A stretch of 38,737 bases of DNA from Clostridium algifaecis (GTDB lineage Bacteria; Bacillota; Clostridia; Clostridiales; Clostridiaceae), in contig NZ_JAGGLM010000020.1 in assembly GCF_017874415.1 (NCBI RefSeq), forward strand, positions 1-38,737. Reading direction: 5' to 3'. Below, piece by piece: positions 25,567 to 34,307 of the stretch. A model generated the notes under the pieces. The model saw only the letters and a list, made by a program, of their open reading frames with translations. It searched no databases and was not told the origin of the DNA. A program made the position numbers and the translations under genes. Numbering within the stretch: the first letter of the stretch is position 1; each line of letters starts with the position of its first letter.

Positions 25567-27297
25567 TTATTTTAAATCTTTTTCAAATAGTGTCTCATTT
25601 TTAATAAGTAAGTTTGATTTTACTTCTAAAAGATTTCTGTTATTTATGATAAGACTTTTAGTCTTTTTATAAATGGTATTTACTAATTTCTTGCATTCAT
25701 CAATAATGTTATCCTGGTTTATATTTAAACTGGACAGCTCCTCTATGCTTAAGAGACCTATAGTGTCTCCCATACCATATCTTGCTATCATGTTGTAAGC
25801 TATGTTTGTACACTTTTTTAGATCATTGTGTGCACCTGTGGTAATGTAGTCTTTACCAAATATGATTTCTTCTGCAGCTCTTCCACCTAATAGGACCATC
25901 ATTTTTTTTATTAAATAATTTTTATTTTGGTACAATCTATCCTCCGGAATGCTCAAGGTATATCCTCCTGCACCTTTGGTACTAGGTATAATTGTAACTT
26001 TTGATACTTTTTCCTCTGGAAGCATTTTTAAAGATACAATAGCATGTCCAATTTCATGATAAGCAGTAATATTTTTATCTATATCTTTAATGTAATCCCT
26101 GTTTTTTTTCTCATATCCAGCCAGTATTATTGAAAAGGCCCTATCAATATGAATATCTTCAATTTTAGGACTATTTTCTTTACATGCTATGATAGCAGCT
26201 TCATTTATTAAACTTTCAATTTTGGCACCTGAAAAATAAGCTGTTTTTTCAGACCATGTGTGGATGTCTATATCACCGGCAGGTTTGTTTTTTAAATGAA
26301 GATTAATTATTTTTTCTCTTGCACATATATCAGGAAGAGTTATTTCTATATGTCTGTCGAATCTTCCCGGTCTCAAAAGTGCAGGATCCAAAGTATCCAG
26401 TCTATTTGTTGCAGCCATAACTACAATGTTGTTATTTTCATTAAAACCTGACATTTCAGTGAGTAATGCATTTAAAGTCTGATCTCTTTCATCAGAACCT
26501 GAGGCAGCTCCATTTTCTCTTTTTTTACCTATGGCATCTATTTCATCTATAAATATAATACATTTGCCTTTTTTGTTATTTCTAGCTTTTTTAAATAGCT
26601 GCCTTATACGACTGGCACCTACGCCCACATATACCTGCACAAAATCAGAGCCTGACATTGCATAAAATGGAACTTTTGCTTCACCTGCAACTGCTTTTGC
26701 CAGCAGAGTTTTACCGGTTCCAGGGTCACCATATAATATTATTCCTCTTGGTATTCTGGCACCATAGGATTTATATTTTTCAGGATTAATCAAGAAATCA
26801 ACTACATCTTGAACACTTTCTTTTGCTTCTTCATTTCCTGCCATATTTTTAAAAGTAAAGTCAGGATTTTCAAGAGCTATGGCATCCATGGAATCAACTG
26901 ATAGAGATTTTTTCGTTTTAAATTTTGAAGATTTTAAATAAATTAAAGTTATCCACATTGTGGACAATATTAATATGGAAGAAGAATACTTTTCCATATT
27001 ACTTAATGGATAATTTTCTAGAACAGTTATGTTTTTATTAAGAAGATTTTCTTTAAAGCTGTCTGTTCCGGGATTGTCTGTTTCATATAATTGTCCATTC
27101 AATAATTTAAATCTTATTTTGCTTGAATTTATAATGTAGACTGTGGATATTTTTTTGTTATTTAGTTTGCTTTTAAATTGTGTATAAGATATATTTTCAA
27201 TAGATTTAGTGCTGTACTTTGAAAACAAAAATGCAGATAGCGAGAATATAAACAACATGATCGGTAATATTATTGATTTTAATTTTATTTTTTTCAT
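25567..27297 (-). CDS. FtsH-like ATP-dependent zinc metalloprotease (paralogue)
   Basis: This 576-residue membrane AAA+ protease starts at the ATG at 27297, where AGGTGA sits just upstream; the frame's further extension is not supported. Two transmembrane helices (about 9-26 and 106-122) flank a short extracytoplasmic domain (ISYTQFKSKL). Walker A GDPGTGKT is at 190-197 and Walker B IIFIDEIDAIG near 247. The pore motif FVQVYVG replaces the usual FVEMFVG. Zinc site HEIGH (414-418) has D492 in TTGAHNDL as third ligand. All catalytic residues are present. It is shorter than housekeeping FtsH (about 650), ending soon after the protease domain, and lacks the hpt/tilS neighbours. It is probably a second FtsH, divergent from the XRE-TPR operon. 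Confidence 0.9.
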   Translation of the reverse strand: MKKIKLKSIILPIMLFIFSLSAFLFSKYSTKSIENISYTQFKSKLNNKKISTVYIINSSKIRFKLLNGQLYETDNPGTDSFKENLLNKNITVLENYPLSNMEKYSSSILILSTMWITLIYLKSSKFKTKKSLSVDSMDAIALENPDFTFKNMAGNEEAKESVQDVVDFLINPEKYKSYGARIPRGIILYGDPGTGKTLLAKAVAGEAKVPFYAMSGSDFVQVYVGVGASRIRQLFKKARNNKKGKCIIFIDEIDAIGKKRENGAASGSDERDQTLNALLTEMSGFNENNNIVVMAATNRLDTLDPALLRPGRFDRHIEITLPDICAREKIINLHLKNKPAGDIDIHTWSEKTAYFSGAKIESLINEAAIIACKENSPKIEDIHIDRAFSIILAGYEKKNRDYIKDIDKNITAYHEIGHAIVSLKMLPEEKVSKVTIIPSTKGAGGYTLSIPEDRLYQNKNYLIKKMMVLLGGRAAEEIIFGKDYITTGAHNDLKKCTNIAYNMIARYGMGDTIGLLSIEELSSLNINQDNIIDECKKLVNTIYKKTKSLIINNRNLLEVKSNLLIKNETLFEKDLK

Positions 27298-27360
27298 ACA
27301 ATCACCTATCTTAAAAAATTTTATTATTAATTGAATTATTGTTAATTCGATTATTATAAT

Positions 27361-27388
27361 AATATAGTACATATATCAAATAGTCCAA
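27361..27388 (-). promoter_or_regulatory. Candidate promoter of the FtsH-like gene
   Basis: Read on the minus strand, TTGGAC (27388-27383), a 16-base spacer and TATATT (27366-27361). The leader would be about 55 bases. Confidence 0.45.
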
Positions 27389-27395
27389 TTAAAAT

Positions 27396-27421
27396 CATAA
27401 ATTTTGCTAAAGCAATTTATG
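27396..27421. promoter_or_regulatory. Dyad in the divergent control region
   Basis: CATAAA-TT-TTGC, loop TAAA, then GCAA-TTTATG: a 10-bp dyad with a 2-base bulge between the FtsH-like gene and the XRE-TPR operon. It is placed where an autoregulator might bind. Suggestive only. Confidence 0.35.
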
Positions 27422-27462
27422 GCAACAATTAATATTTTTGAAGGCTAGGGAGGAGAGTATAA

Positions 27463-27909
27463 ATGAGAATATCTGCTGCTAAATTTAAATTTACAGAAAA
27501 AGATATATTAAATATAATAAAGGATTACGTGCAATTAGACGAAATTAATATAGAAGAGGTATTAATAGGCGAAATAGTGATTATTAAGGGTAAATATGTA
27601 AAAAAATTAAATGTACCTTTTGAAATTCAAATAGGAATAGGCAGTATAAAAAACAATTATTTAAATATAAAAATATATAAGCTGAAGGTAATGGGATTAA
27701 AAATAGCTGGATTAATTAAAGATGCCATAACAAAAAACATTATAAATGATTTATTCAGTTATGGGATGAGATTGAATAACGACACAATATTAATAAATTT
27801 AAGCGATATTGTAAAATTAATACCTCATTTTAATTTTAATTTAACAAAAATAAATATTGTGGATGGTACATTGGAATTAGAAGCAGAAAATATAGTAAAG
27901 GAAGAGTGA
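27463..27909 (+). CDS. Small hypothetical protein ahead of the XRE-TPR regulator
   Basis: This 148-residue protein has no signal peptide or clear membrane helix and alternates short beta strands with one helical stretch (GLKIAGLIKDAITKNIIND). GGGAGGAG precedes ATG 27463. The layout, ending LTKINIVDGTLELEAENI, recalls lipid-binding or DUF2993-like beta proteins, but no family can be named with confidence. The next gene begins at its stop codon, so the two are translationally coupled and likely act together. Together with the divergent FtsH-like gene and downstream clpB this points, by context only, to stress or proteolysis control. Confidence 0.7.
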   Translation: MRISAAKFKFTEKDILNIIKDYVQLDEINIEEVLIGEIVIIKGKYVKKLNVPFEIQIGIGSIKNNYLNIKIYKLKVMGLKIAGLIKDAITKNIINDLFSYGMRLNNDTILINLSDIVKLIPHFNFNLTKINIVDGTLELEAENIVKEE

Positions 27910-27911
27910 TT

Positions 27912-29204
27912 ATGGAGATATTGTCCATGGGAGAAAAAATTAAAAGAAAAAGGAAAGAGATTGGCATGACCTTAAAAGATCTTGCAGGAAATAGAATAAC
28001 TCCAGGACAAATAAGTCTGGTTGAATCAGGAAAATCAAATCCTAGTATGGATTTACTTGAATATTTGGCTGAACGATTAAATACTTCTGTTGAGTATTTG
28101 ATAGAATCAGAAGAGAAACAGGCAGAAAAAAATTGTACGTATTTTGAAAATATTGCCGAATCCTATATAATTAATGATTATTTGATTCAAGCAGAGGAGT
28201 ATACTGACAGGGCATTGTATTATGCTGAAAAGTATAACTTGGATAGTAAAAGAGCAAAAGATATATTTTTAAAAGGCAAAATATATATGGCAAAAAAAGA
28301 ATATCCGCTGGCACAACAATATTTTTTGTCTGCAAATGTAATATTTATAAAGAATAATCAATATGATCAAATTATAAATACATTTATCTACATGGGGAAA
28401 ATAACTATGATATTGAAGTCATATCAATCTTCCTGCAACTATTTTAAACAGGCTGAAGAAGTTTATAATAATTGTAATTTTGGAAATGATTTTTTAATAG
28501 GGAAAATTTATTATTATATGGCTTCTGTATATTTTAAATTGGAGGATATAGAGAAAGCTATAAGTTATTCTTATCTTGCAAAAGAGAAGTTTAAGCAAGT
28601 GAATAATAATAGTGAATATGCAAAAGTAGTTTTTTTAATGGCTGATGAGTACAATAAAAAAGGCGATTTGAATAATGCCATAAAGTATTCAAGGAAAGCT
28701 CTTGATATGTATAAAAGTATAAATGATTTAGGAAATACTGCAAAAATTGAGAATAATTTAGGAAAGCTATTCTACGAATTTGACAATATAGAAGAGTCTT
28801 TTATACATTTAAATAAGTCAAAAGAATTGAGAATAAAAATTAAAGATCCAGATATAATAGAGACACTCAAAAACATATGTGAGAATTATATAAAACTGAA
28901 GGATATAGAAAATGCAAAAAAAATTCTCCATGAAATACTGGATAAAATACAAAAATCTGATGACAAATTATTGATTCAATATTATTTGCTTAAATATAGG
29001 ATTGAAATACTTGAGGATAATAAAAAACAGGCTGAAAATACTTTAATTGATGCATTGAAATATGCTGATAATATGAATTTTGTTGAGGAAAGTGGAGAAA
29101 TTGCTATTTTAGTTGGAAAATTTTATATTGAAAATGGCGATAGTAATAAGGCTGCTAAGTATTTAAGCATGGGAGTAGATGTATTAAAAAACTTTAAATC
29201 TTGA
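27912..29204 (+). CDS. XRE-family regulator with C-terminal TPR repeats
   Basis: This 430-residue protein has an N-terminal Cro/C1-type helix-turn-helix (about residues 7-62: GEKIKRKRKEIGMTLKDLAG, then ITPGQISLVESGKSNPSMDL). At least seven tetratricopeptide repeats follow, such as AEEYTDRALYYAEKYNLDSK and AIKYSRKALDMYKSINDLGN. This layout resembles the RRNPP group, in which the TPR region senses a peptide, but no small signalling-peptide gene was found next to it. ATG 27912 is used; GTG 27906 and ATG 27930 (MGEKIKRKRK) are alternatives. It overlaps the end of the upstream small gene and lies directly before clpB, whose promoter overlaps its stop codon. Confidence 0.85.
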   Translation: MEILSMGEKIKRKRKEIGMTLKDLAGNRITPGQISLVESGKSNPSMDLLEYLAERLNTSVEYLIESEEKQAEKNCTYFENIAESYIINDYLIQAEEYTDRALYYAEKYNLDSKRAKDIFLKGKIYMAKKEYPLAQQYFLSANVIFIKNNQYDQIINTFIYMGKITMILKSYQSSCNYFKQAEEVYNNCNFGNDFLIGKIYYYMASVYFKLEDIEKAISYSYLAKEKFKQVNNNSEYAKVVFLMADEYNKKGDLNNAIKYSRKALDMYKSINDLGNTAKIENNLGKLFYEFDNIEESFIHLNKSKELRIKIKDPDIIETLKNICENYIKLKDIENAKKILHEILDKIQKSDDKLLIQYYLLKYRIEILEDNKKQAENTLIDALKYADNMNFVEESGEIAILVGKFYIENGDSNKAAKYLSMGVDVLKNFKS

Positions 29205-29228
29205 AATAATATATAGTAGCTTTATAAT
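29201..29228 (+). promoter_or_regulatory. Candidate promoter of clpB
   Basis: TTGAAA (29201-29206), a 16-base spacer and TATAAT (29223-29228), starting on the stop codon of the XRE-TPR gene. No CIRCE element or CtsR heptad repeat was found near it. Confidence 0.55.
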
Positions 29229-29275
29229 AATATTAAAAGATAACTTGATTTAATTTTTATTAGGAGGTCACATAA

Positions 29276-31882
29276 ATGAATGTAGATAAACTTACTGTAA
29301 AAGTTCAACAATCACTGAATGAAGCACAACTTACAGCTGTAAGGCATAATCATCAACAAGTTGATACTATTCATCTGTTTTCTGCATTAATTTCAGAAGA
29401 AGATGGATTAATTTCAAACATATTTGAGAAAATTGGAGTAAATGTTGATGCTCTAAGGAAAGAAACAGAAGCTGTACTTAATAAAATGCCAAAAGTTCTT
29501 GGAGAGGGAGCACAAAATTCTTCAGTTTATGCTACAAGAAGATTTGAAGAAGTACTTGTTAAAGCAGAGAGCATAGCTAAAAAATTTAAAGATTCTTATA
29601 TAAGTGTAGAGCATGTTATGCTTGGAATTATGGAAGTACATTCTGATGATGTAGATGAAATATTAAAAAAATTTAATATAAAAAAGAAGGATTTTCTGGA
29701 AGCACTTTCAAAAGTAAGGGGAAATCAGACTGTAGATACTAACGACCCTGAAGGAACTTATGAAGCACTTGTTAAATATGGTAGAAATTTAGTTGAAGAA
29801 GCTAAAAAACATAAATTGGATCCTGTTATTGGAAGAGATGAAGAGATTAGAAGGGTAGTCAGAATTCTTTCAAGGAGAACTAAAAACAATCCTGTACTTA
29901 TTGGAGATCCTGGTGTTGGTAAAACGGCTATAATTGAAGGATTGGCTGAGAGAATAGTAAGAGGTGATATACCTGACGGATTGAAGAACAAGATAATATT
30001 TTCTCTTGACATGGGGGCTCTTATTGCCGGAGCTAAATTTAGAGGTGAATTTGAGGAAAGATTAAAGGCTGTACTCAAGGAAGTCCAAAAAAGTGAAGGT
30101 AAAATATTACTATTTATAGATGAAATTCATACTATAGTTGGTGCTGGAAAAACAGAAGGTTCGATGGATGCAGGCAATTTGATAAAACCAATGCTTGCAA
30201 GGGGAGAACTTCACTGTATTGGTGCAACAACTTTTGATGAATACAGGAAATATATAGAGAAGGATAAGGCACTTGAGAGAAGATTCCAACCTGTAATTAT
30301 AGATGAACCTTCAGTGGAGGATTCCATCTCAATACTTAGAGGTCTTAAAGAAAAGTTTGAAATATACCATGGAATAAGAATTCATGATTCTGCTATAGTT
30401 GCGGCTGCCAAACTTTCAGATAGATATATACAGGACAGGTACCTGCCTGATAAGGCTATAGATCTTATTGATGAGGCCTGTGCTATGATAAGGACTGAAA
30501 TTGACAGTATGCCTGTTGAAATGGATACGGTAAAAAGAAAGGTATTTCAACTTCAAATTGAAAAAGAGGCACTTTCCAAAGAACAAGATAAGTCCTCACA
30601 GGAAAGACTCAAATATATAGAAAATGAATTGAGTAATTTACAGGATAAGGATAAGCAGCTTACGGCCAAGTATGATAAAGAAAAAAGCGCAATAACGGAA
30701 GTAAGAAATTTAAAGGAAAAACTGGATAATACAAGAGGCCAAATTGAAAAAGCCGAAAGAGAATATGATTTAAATAAAGCTGCCGAACTAAAGTATGGAA
30801 TTATTCCAACATTGCAGAAGGAAATAGAAGAAAAAGAAGAAATTATAAGGAAAAATGGAGAAAAATCCATGCTAAAAGAGGAGGTAACAGAGAAGGAAAT
30901 ATCTGAAATAGTATCAAAATGGACAGGTATACCCGTATCAAAATTAGTTGAAGGTGAAAGAAAAAAACTTATAAAACTTGAAGAAGAGCTTTCAAAGAGA
31001 GTAATAGGACAGAATGAAGCTGTTACTGCAGTTTCAAATGCAGTAATAAGAGCCAGGGCAGGGATGAAAGACCCTAAAAGACCAATAGGATCGTTTATAT
31101 TTTTAGGACCTACAGGAGTAGGTAAGACGGAACTTGCTAAAACTCTCGCAAGAACTTTATTTGATACAGAGGAAAATATAATAAGAATAGATATGTCTGA
31201 ATACATGGAAAAATATTCTGTATCAAGGCTTATAGGAGCGCCACCTGGATATGTAGGCTATGAGGAAGGCGGTCAGCTTACAGAGGCTGTAAGGAGAAAG
31301 CCATATAGTGTAATATTATTTGATGAAATAGAAAAAGCTCATGATGATGTATTTAATATTTTCCTTCAAATACTGGATGATGGGAGACTTACAGATAATC
31401 AAGGAAAAGTTGTAGATTTTAAAAACTGTATTATAATTATGACATCTAATATAGGCAGCAGCTATCTTCTTGAAAATAAAGATAGTACTACAATAGATAA
31501 AAGCATAAGAGATAAAGTCATGAATGAAATGAAAGGCAGGTTCAAACCTGAATTTTTAAATAGATTAGATGAAATAATAATGTTCAAACCATTGAACACT
31601 GATGAAATAAAATCCATAATAGATATTTTCCTTGAAGATATTAAGAATAGACTTAAAGATAAAAATATATCTATTAATATAACTGAAATGGCAAAAGAAA
31701 CCATGGCTAAAGAAGGATACGATCCTGTTTATGGGGCAAGACCGCTTAAGAGATATATAGAAAATACTCTTGAAACTTCAATAGCAAAAAAAATAATAAA
31801 TGGTGATATATATGAAGGATGTTCTGTTGAAGTAGATTTTAAAGATAATGAATTCTTAATAAATGTAAACAAGCAAGAATAA
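29276..31882 (+). CDS. clpB: ATP-dependent chaperone ClpB
   Basis: This 868-residue Hsp100 disaggregase pulls proteins out of aggregates with DnaK. It has two Clp-N repeats (about 1-145), NBD1 with Walker A GDPGVGKT (210-217) and Walker B LLFIDEIHT, a coiled-coil middle domain (about 400-525, with NLQDKDKQLTAKYDKEKSAI) that marks ClpB rather than ClpA/C, and NBD2 with Walker A GPTGVGKT (611-618) and a C-terminal D2-small domain. There is no ClpP-binding loop. Length matches the family. AGGAGG lies before ATG 29276. Promoter and terminator at 31882 make it monocistronic. No CIRCE or CtsR box is visible, so the adjacent XRE-TPR protein is a candidate regulator; this is an inference. Confidence 0.96.
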   Translation: MNVDKLTVKVQQSLNEAQLTAVRHNHQQVDTIHLFSALISEEDGLISNIFEKIGVNVDALRKETEAVLNKMPKVLGEGAQNSSVYATRRFEEVLVKAESIAKKFKDSYISVEHVMLGIMEVHSDDVDEILKKFNIKKKDFLEALSKVRGNQTVDTNDPEGTYEALVKYGRNLVEEAKKHKLDPVIGRDEEIRRVVRILSRRTKNNPVLIGDPGVGKTAIIEGLAERIVRGDIPDGLKNKIIFSLDMGALIAGAKFRGEFEERLKAVLKEVQKSEGKILLFIDEIHTIVGAGKTEGSMDAGNLIKPMLARGELHCIGATTFDEYRKYIEKDKALERRFQPVIIDEPSVEDSISILRGLKEKFEIYHGIRIHDSAIVAAAKLSDRYIQDRYLPDKAIDLIDEACAMIRTEIDSMPVEMDTVKRKVFQLQIEKEALSKEQDKSSQERLKYIENELSNLQDKDKQLTAKYDKEKSAITEVRNLKEKLDNTRGQIEKAEREYDLNKAAELKYGIIPTLQKEIEEKEEIIRKNGEKSMLKEEVTEKEISEIVSKWTGIPVSKLVEGERKKLIKLEEELSKRVIGQNEAVTAVSNAVIRARAGMKDPKRPIGSFIFLGPTGVGKTELAKTLARTLFDTEENIIRIDMSEYMEKYSVSRLIGAPPGYVGYEEGGQLTEAVRRKPYSVILFDEIEKAHDDVFNIFLQILDDGRLTDNQGKVVDFKNCIIIMTSNIGSSYLLENKDSTTIDKSIRDKVMNEMKGRFKPEFLNRLDEIIMFKPLNTDEIKSIIDIFLEDIKNRLKDKNISINITEMAKETMAKEGYDPVYGARPLKRYIENTLETSIAKKIINGDIYEGCSVEVDFKDNEFLINVNKQE

Positions 31883-31931
31883 AAAATTAAAGTTATCTTC
31901 TAATACATTTTAGAAGATAGCTTTAATTTTT
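31882..31931. terminator. Intrinsic terminator of clpB
   Basis: A 22-bp stem with one G-U pair (31882-31903 with 31910-31931) around a 6-base loop; AAAAATTAAAG and CTTTAATTTTT ends give A- and T-rich flanks, so it can work in either direction. Confidence 0.85.
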
Positions 31932-32186
31932 GTAAATCATAGTATTTATAAGATATTTTCAGATATAGCTATTATTTTAACAATAATTGAATATTACTCA
32001 AATAATATCACATAAAAGGAATTTTATTAATTTTGAATAAATTCTCATATTATAATATAATGTTAAATGTAGATATTTATAAGCTTTTTATAGCCATAAT
32101 TGTAGTTTTTTTAACAAACTAAAATAAATTTTCAATAGATAAAATTAGTAATTTATATTATACATAATTTTTGGGAGGATGGTTTT
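31932..32186 (+). promoter_or_regulatory. Intergenic region with CoA-transferase promoter and long leader
   Basis: TTGAAT (32033-32038), a 17-base spacer and TATAAT (32056-32061) form a good promoter. It implies a leader of about 120 bases before ATG 32187. The leader is AT-rich with short AAGCTTTTTATAGC-like structures and a T7 run (near 32107-32113) but no riboswitch that could be recognised. Bases 31932-32030 hold nothing obvious. Confidence 0.55.
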
Positions 32187-33488
32187 ATGAATTTTAAAGA
32201 CTTATATAAGAGCAAAGTTGTTACTGCAGACGAGGCTGTGTCACACATTAAACCTGGTGACAAGGTAGTATTTGGTCATGCATGTGCAGAACCACAAGTA
32301 TTACTTAATGCTATGGTTGACAACAAAGAAAAATTTAAAGGCGTAGAGTTATATCATATGATACCTAAGGATCAAACAAGATATGTAGAAAAGGGAGTAG
32401 AAAAGTATATTCACGATAATTCATTTTTTACAGGAAAAGGTACTAGTGAAGCTGTTGAAGAAGGAAGAGCCGGATTTATTCCTGTATTTTTCCACGAAAT
32501 ACCAAGACTTTTTCAGGATGGATATATTCCTGTAGATGTAGCACTTATTGAAGTAAGCAAACCAGATGAACATGGATTTTGCAGCTTTGGTGTATCAAAT
32601 GACTACATACATTCAGGTGCAGAATGCGCTAAATTAGTAATTGCTGAAGTAAATGAAAATATGCCAAGGGTAATGGGAGATTGTTTTATACACATTTCAG
32701 ATATTGATTACATAGTTGAAAGTTCACGTCCTGTAGTTGAAATGCAGCCTTCAAAAATTGGAGAAGTAGAAAAGACTATAGGAAAATATTGTGCATCTCT
32801 TATAGAAGATGGTTCAACACTTCAACTTGGAATAGGTGCTATTCCAGATGCAGTACTTTTATTCTTAAAGGATAAAAAAGATTTAGGAATACATTCTGAA
32901 ATGATATCTGATGGAGTTGTTGAATTAGTTGAAGCAGGAGTAATTACAAATAAGAAAAAGGCACTTCATCCAGGAAAGATAGTTGTAACCTTCCTTATGG
33001 GTACAAAGAGATTATATGATTTTATAGATAATAATCCTATGGTTGAATCATATCCTGTAGATTACGTAAATGAACCTACAGTTGTTATGCAGAATTCAAA
33101 AATGGTATGTATAAATTCTTGTGTGGAAATAGATTTAATGGGTCAGATATGTTCAGAAAGTATTGGAATGAAACAGATAAGTGGTGTAGGTGGACAGATC
33201 GATTTCATTAGAGGTGCAAGCAATGCTAAAGATGGAAAATCAATTATTGCAATACCATCAACTGCAGCTCATGGCAAAGTTTCAAGAATAGTTCCATTCA
33301 TAAATCATGGAGCAGCTGTTACAACTTCAAGAAATGATGTTCACTATGTAGTTACAGAATATGGTATAGCTCAGCTTAGAGGTAAGACACTTCAAGAAAG
33401 AGCTAGAGAACTCATAAAAATTGCACATCCAAAATTCAGAGATGGATTAATGGAGGAATTTGAAAAGAGATTTCATTGTAAATTTTAA
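32187..33488 (+). CDS. Acetyl-CoA hydrolase/transferase family CoA-transferase (4-hydroxybutyrate CoA-transferase type)
   Basis: This 433-residue CoA-transferase is close in pattern to clostridial Cat2/AbfT, which move CoA from acetyl-CoA to 4-hydroxybutyrate or butyrate with release of acetate. The catalytic glutamate is E238 in LGIHSEMISDG, at the same number as in C. aminobutyricum AbfT. GIGAIPDAVLLFL and CSESIGMKQISGVGGQIDF are further conserved segments. The true acyl partner (4-hydroxybutyrate, butyrate, crotonate or other) cannot be read from sequence. GGGAGG precedes ATG 32187. Monocistronic, with its own promoter and terminator; no other fermentation genes adjoin it. Confidence 0.85.
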   Translation: MNFKDLYKSKVVTADEAVSHIKPGDKVVFGHACAEPQVLLNAMVDNKEKFKGVELYHMIPKDQTRYVEKGVEKYIHDNSFFTGKGTSEAVEEGRAGFIPVFFHEIPRLFQDGYIPVDVALIEVSKPDEHGFCSFGVSNDYIHSGAECAKLVIAEVNENMPRVMGDCFIHISDIDYIVESSRPVVEMQPSKIGEVEKTIGKYCASLIEDGSTLQLGIGAIPDAVLLFLKDKKDLGIHSEMISDGVVELVEAGVITNKKKALHPGKIVVTFLMGTKRLYDFIDNNPMVESYPVDYVNEPTVVMQNSKMVCINSCVEIDLMGQICSESIGMKQISGVGGQIDFIRGASNAKDGKSIIAIPSTAAHGKVSRIVPFINHGAAVTTSRNDVHYVVTEYGIAQLRGKTLQERARELIKIAHPKFRDGLMEEFEKRFHCKF

Positions 33489-33536
33489 TTAGCTTTCTCA
33501 AAATTTTTAAATAAATTATATTCTTATATTCAAAAT

Positions 33537-33567
33537 AAAAGTACCGATAACCGGTACTTTTATTTTT
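33537..33567. terminator. Bidirectional terminator
   Basis: AAAAGTACCG (33537-33546) and CGGTACTTTT (33552-33561) form a 10-bp stem around a 5-base loop, then ATTTTTTT. It serves the CoA-transferase gene and the convergent gatD. Confidence 0.85.
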
Positions 33568-34291
33568 TTAAGGATTCTCTCTTTATTATAAATTCTTTTG
33601 CGTGCATTTCAAGACTATTATCTATAGGTTCCAATTCTATTTTTTTATTGTATTTTTTTGATAATGCAATTTTTATAAACCTATCAGCCAGTTCTGGATT
33701 TTTGGATAAAAGAGAGCCATGAAAGTAAGTCCCAAAGCAATTTTTGTATATACATCCTTCATAACCGTCTTCACCATTGTTGCCATAACCCTCGACTACT
33801 TTTCCAAGTGGTTCGAGAGAGCCTATATAAGTTCGCCCGGAATGATTTTCAAATCCAACATAAGTTTCATTGAATTTTTCATTGTGGATTACAGTATTTC
33901 CTATGAATCTTTTTTTACCGCCTTTTGTATATATATCAAGTACACCGAGTCCCGGCAGCTTTTCACCCTGTGGGGTAGTATAATATTTGCCGAGCAGTTG
34001 ATATCCACCACATATGGATAAAAATAGTTTTCCGTTTTCGATGTAGCTTGTTATACTGTCCTTTTTATTTTCTATTAAATCTTCAGATACAATGGATTGT
34101 TCATAATCTTGTCCGCCTCCAAAGAGCACAATGTCATATTTATCGGATTCAAAAGCATCTCCCAAGGAAATATTAGTTAGATTTATCTTTATACCCCTTT
34201 TTTCAGCTCTGTATTTTAATATTTTAATATTTCCTAAATCACCATAAACGTTTAATAAATCAGGATATAGATGACATATGTTAAGTTCCAT
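33560..34291 (-). CDS. gatD: Lipid II isoglutaminyl synthase, glutaminase subunit GatD
   Basis: This 243-residue class I glutamine amidotransferase of the CobB/CobQ-like type supplies ammonia to MurT for amidation of D-glutamate in lipid II, a change needed for efficient peptidoglycan cross-linking in many Gram-positives. The nucleophile is C94 in SICGGYQLLG and the histidine H191 in TYFHGSLL; position 94 matches the S. aureus enzyme. It starts at 34291 after AAGGTGGTG, 16 bases past the stop of murT on the same strand. The pair is an obligate heterodimer in the family. The end of the gene overlaps the shared terminator with the CoA-transferase gene. Confidence 0.93.
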   Translation of the reverse strand: MELNICHLYPDLLNVYGDLGNIKILKYRAEKRGIKINLTNISLGDAFESDKYDIVLFGGGQDYEQSIVSEDLIENKKDSITSYIENGKLFLSICGGYQLLGKYYTTPQGEKLPGLGVLDIYTKGGKKRFIGNTVIHNEKFNETYVGFENHSGRTYIGSLEPLGKVVEGYGNNGEDGYEGCIYKNCFGTYFHGSLLSKNPELADRFIKIALSKKYNKKIELEPIDNSLEMHAKEFIIKRESLKK

Positions 34292-34307
34292 TTTAACACC
34301 ACCTTAT

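Noticed and set aside
29205-29275. CIRCE or CtsR box before clpB
   Set aside because: Neither the TTAGCACTC-N9-GAGTGCTAA inverted repeat nor a tandem GGTCAAA repeat is present; the only GGTCA is part of the ribosome site region.
30553-31206. 217-codon frame on the minus strand
   Set aside because: It is opposite the ClpB middle domain and NBD2; Ser/Phe-rich translation without start signals marks it as a shadow.
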